The position numbers and the translations under genes were made by a program. Positions 6,541 to 8,045 of a stretch of 8,045 bases of DNA are shown here, piece by piece. The DNA comes from CAZFLD01 sp964519835 (GTDB lineage: Bacteria > Spirochaetota > Spirochaetia > DSM-27196 > CAZFLD01), in NCBI GenBank assembly GCA_964519835.1, contig CAZFLD010000126.1, forward strand, positions 1-8,045, read 5' to 3'. Numbering within the stretch: position 1 is the stretch's first letter; every line of letters starts with the position of its first letter. The notes under the pieces are model-generated. The model was given only the letters and a program-made list of their open reading frames with translations, did no database searches and was not told the DNA's origin.

Positions 6541-7771
6541 CGAGCTGCGCCGCCACGCAGAATCGCGGGCGGCGAGCGACGATAACCTCGCCAACACCGA
6601 GATATACTCCGATCCGCATTCGCTGATCCACGAGCTTCGCGTCCACCAGATCGAGCTCGAGATGCAAAACGACGAGCTGCGACGAGCCCAAGAAGCAACG
6701 GAACAAACGCGGGCGGAGCTCGCGGATCTCTACGACCAGGCTCCGGTTGTATACTTTTCGCTCGACGAGAACGCGGTCATCACCCGGGCGAATGCCGGCC
6801 TCTGCGCGATGCTGGGTGAAGCGGCCGACGTCGTCGTAGGAAGTCCGCTCGCCCGCTTCCTAGCCCCCGAGTCGGTTCAGGCGTTCCTTCGCAGATTCAA
6901 AGCGTTGTACCGCGAGCCGACGGGAAAACGGATCGATACACACGTCGCGGACGCACACGGGTACACGCGTATCCTGGAGCTCAGCGCGAACCGTACGACG
7001 TCCGACGGCGCCAAGGGTTCCGGAGACCACAGAGGTCCCGCAGGCATGAGAGAGCTTCTCAGGATTGCCGCGGTCGACGTGACCGAGCGTCGGCACGCCG
7101 AGGCGCAGGTCCGCGAGTTGCTCGCTCGGCAGGAACTCATGTACCGCGAGCTACGCCACCGCACAAGCAATAACTATCAGTTGGTCCTGGGGCTCCTCTC
7201 GCTGCAGATCGAGCATGCTACGGACACGGCGGCCGTCACGGCCCTCGAGCAGGTACGTGGGCGAGTTGGCGCGATGGTCCTCGCACAGGAATCGCTTGCC
7301 GATGTCGCGCTCGACTCTCGTGTCGACCTCTCCCCCTACCTCGAAAAGCTCGTGCGACGGATCGTCGCCTCATTGTCTCCCACGGAAGATATCGCGCTGG
7401 ACCTCGCCTTCCATCCGGCCACCTGCGAAGCGACGACGGCATCGACCATTGGCCTGATCGTGAACGAGCTCGTAACAAACGCGTGGAAACACGCCTTTGT
7501 ATCACGCGGCTCGGGACGTCTGATTGTGCGTCTCGAAAAGCATGAGCCGGGATGGTCGCTCCTTGTGGAGGACGACGGCAACATAGGCGCCGACGAACCG
7601 GCCGGCGAAAGGCGTCAGGGGCTCGGAGAAACACTCGTCAGCGCCCTGACCGCTCAACTCGGCGGGGATTTCGACAGACAGACAACCAGAAACGGAACCA
7701 AGTGCCGCGTACGGCTCCCGCGGGGCTGCATAACCGGCGAAAACTCTACCGGAAAGGAAGGCTCTCAATGA
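6527..7771 (+). CDS. Soluble PAS-HisKA_2 sensor histidine kinase
   Basis: A 414-residue cytoplasmic sensor kinase with no membrane segment. An N-terminal helix (32-69) with HELRVHQIELEMQNDEL is the usual lead-in to a PAS domain (about 66-188: LYDQAPVVYFSLDENAVITRANA... to AAVDVTERR). A low-complexity insert, SDGAKGSGDHRGPAG, interrupts the late PAS region (159-173). The HisKA_2 dimerisation domain carries phospho-acceptor H211 (RELRHRTSNN) and LLSLQ (223-227). The ATPase has N-box NELVTNAWKHAF (313-324) and G2 GLGETLV (365-371). The G1 box is unusual: EDDGNIGADEP (348-358) rather than DxGxG. ATG 6527 overlaps the upstream stop by 14 nt. The receiver-PAS protein two genes upstream is a plausible phosphotransfer partner. 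Kinase identity is confident; whether it is fully active is not. Confidence 0.9.
   Translation: MQSRDELRRHAESRAASDDNLANTEIYSDPHSLIHELRVHQIELEMQNDELRRAQEATEQTRAELADLYDQAPVVYFSLDENAVITRANAGLCAMLGEAADVVVGSPLARFLAPESVQAFLRRFKALYREPTGKRIDTHVADAHGYTRILELSANRTTSDGAKGSGDHRGPAGMRELLRIAAVDVTERRHAEAQVRELLARQELMYRELRHRTSNNYQLVLGLLSLQIEHATDTAAVTALEQVRGRVGAMVLAQESLADVALDSRVDLSPYLEKLVRRIVASLSPTEDIALDLAFHPATCEATTASTIGLIVNELVTNAWKHAFVSRGSGRLIVRLEKHEPGWSLLVEDDGNIGADEPAGERRQGLGETLVSALTAQLGGDFDRQTTRNGTKCRVRLPRGCITGENSTGKEGSQ
7756..7761 (+). promoter_or_regulatory. Strong RBS for the last gene
   Basis: GGAAGG, within a longer purine run (7751-7761), lies 6 nt before ATG 7768. This is the strongest Shine-Dalgarno sequence in the window. 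It suggests that the membrane protein is made efficiently despite being fifth in the operon. Confidence 0.65.
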
Positions 7772-8045
7772 CAACAAAGCGACACCACGGCCTAAGCATT
7801 CCCGCGAAAGTTCTCGTGACGGCCTTGACCGGTATCGTCGTTCTCGCGACGGTTCTCTCCGTCCTGTCGATTCGGGACGTCCGCGATCAAGCGGAGGCGG
7901 CGACGGTCGCCTCGAGCCGCGCCGTCGTACTTGCCGCGGAGGCGGCGCGTGAAGAGATGGCGGCGAAGCTCGAGCAGGGTCTGGTTCGCCCCTTCGACGA
8001 GCTCATCGAGGCTGGAGACCAGGACCTGCTTGTGAGTGCGGTCCC
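7768..8045 (+). CDS. Membrane sensor or chemoreceptor, N-terminal part
   Basis: Partial gene: 92 codons are visible and it runs off the window. The protein starts MTTKRHHGLSIPAKVLV and has one hydrophobic segment at about residues 14-34, with a positively charged N-terminus, so it is probably a signal anchor with the following region outside the membrane. After it comes an amphipathic helix, ASSRAVVLAAEAAREEMAAK (about 49-68), then RPFDELIEAGDQDLLVSAV. I recall this pattern from periplasmic sensor regions of methyl-accepting chemotaxis proteins and DUF3365-like sensors. The signalling output is not visible, so chemoreceptor, kinase or cyclase are all possible. ATG 7768 overlaps the preceding stop by 4 nt and has a strong ribosome-binding site. 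It could be the receptor that the CheB/CheR fusion modifies, which is inference. Confidence 0.7.
   Translation, partial: MTTKRHHGLSIPAKVLVTALTGIVVLATVLSVLSIRDVRDQAEAATVASSRAVVLAAEAAREEMAAKLEQGLVRPFDELIEAGDQDLLVSAV

Noticed and set aside
853..8045. Phage-defence or other immune system
   Set aside because: All domains are sensory or phosphotransfer types (GAF, PAS, HTH, receiver, CheB, CheR, HisKA_2). No nuclease, protease, TIR, transposase or toxin motif is visible.

Overview
The window is about 60% G+C by eye, densely coded, and holds one decayed sulfatase gene on the minus strand plus the first five genes of a tightly packed signal-transduction operon on the plus strand. The response-regulator/PAS protein has wording (LTAHTEP..., RYGYVLKSS...) that I associate with large receiver-PAS families of free-living Spirochaetota. 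That makes a GC-rich spirochaete my best guess at moderate-to-low confidence; no rRNA or other taxonomic marker is present.

Layout. Positions 8-643 (minus) are the C-terminal part of a sulfatase. The catalytic N-terminal half is absent, and the segment that should hold the active-site lysine looks deleted, so it is probably a dead remnant. Positions 644-852 are the non-coding gap between this remnant and the divergent operon. The gap contains two overlapping inverted repeats (715-746) and a plausible sigma-70 promoter (792-819). From 853 to the window end, five plus-strand genes follow with every junction overlapping. They are a GAF/PAS/LuxR-HTH regulator (853-1986), a receiver-PAS response regulator (1983-2987), a giant CheB-CheR-coiled coil-PAS-PAS-HisKA_2 kinase fusion (2980-6540), a second, soluble PAS-HisKA_2 histidine kinase (6527-7771), and the start of a membrane-anchored sensor that runs off the window (7768 onward).

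How they may work together (inference). The overlaps of 4, 8, 14 and 4 nt suggest one translationally coupled unit. The two HisKA_2 kinases are candidates to phosphorylate the receiver-PAS protein, which has no DNA-binding output. The LuxR regulator has an output but no receiver, so the link between phosphotransfer and transcription is not visible here. CheB methylesterase and CheR methyltransferase activities are fused to a kinase through a coiled coil. Its EELxAT/EELxAS heptads resemble the classical chemoreceptor methylation consensus, so self-methylation of the linker is a testable idea. The partial membrane protein at the end is an alternative methylation target if its unseen part carries a chemoreceptor signalling domain. 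CheB/CheR-PAS-kinase fusions are a known protein type; I see no wholly new system, and the interest lies in the combination and in the details listed as findings.
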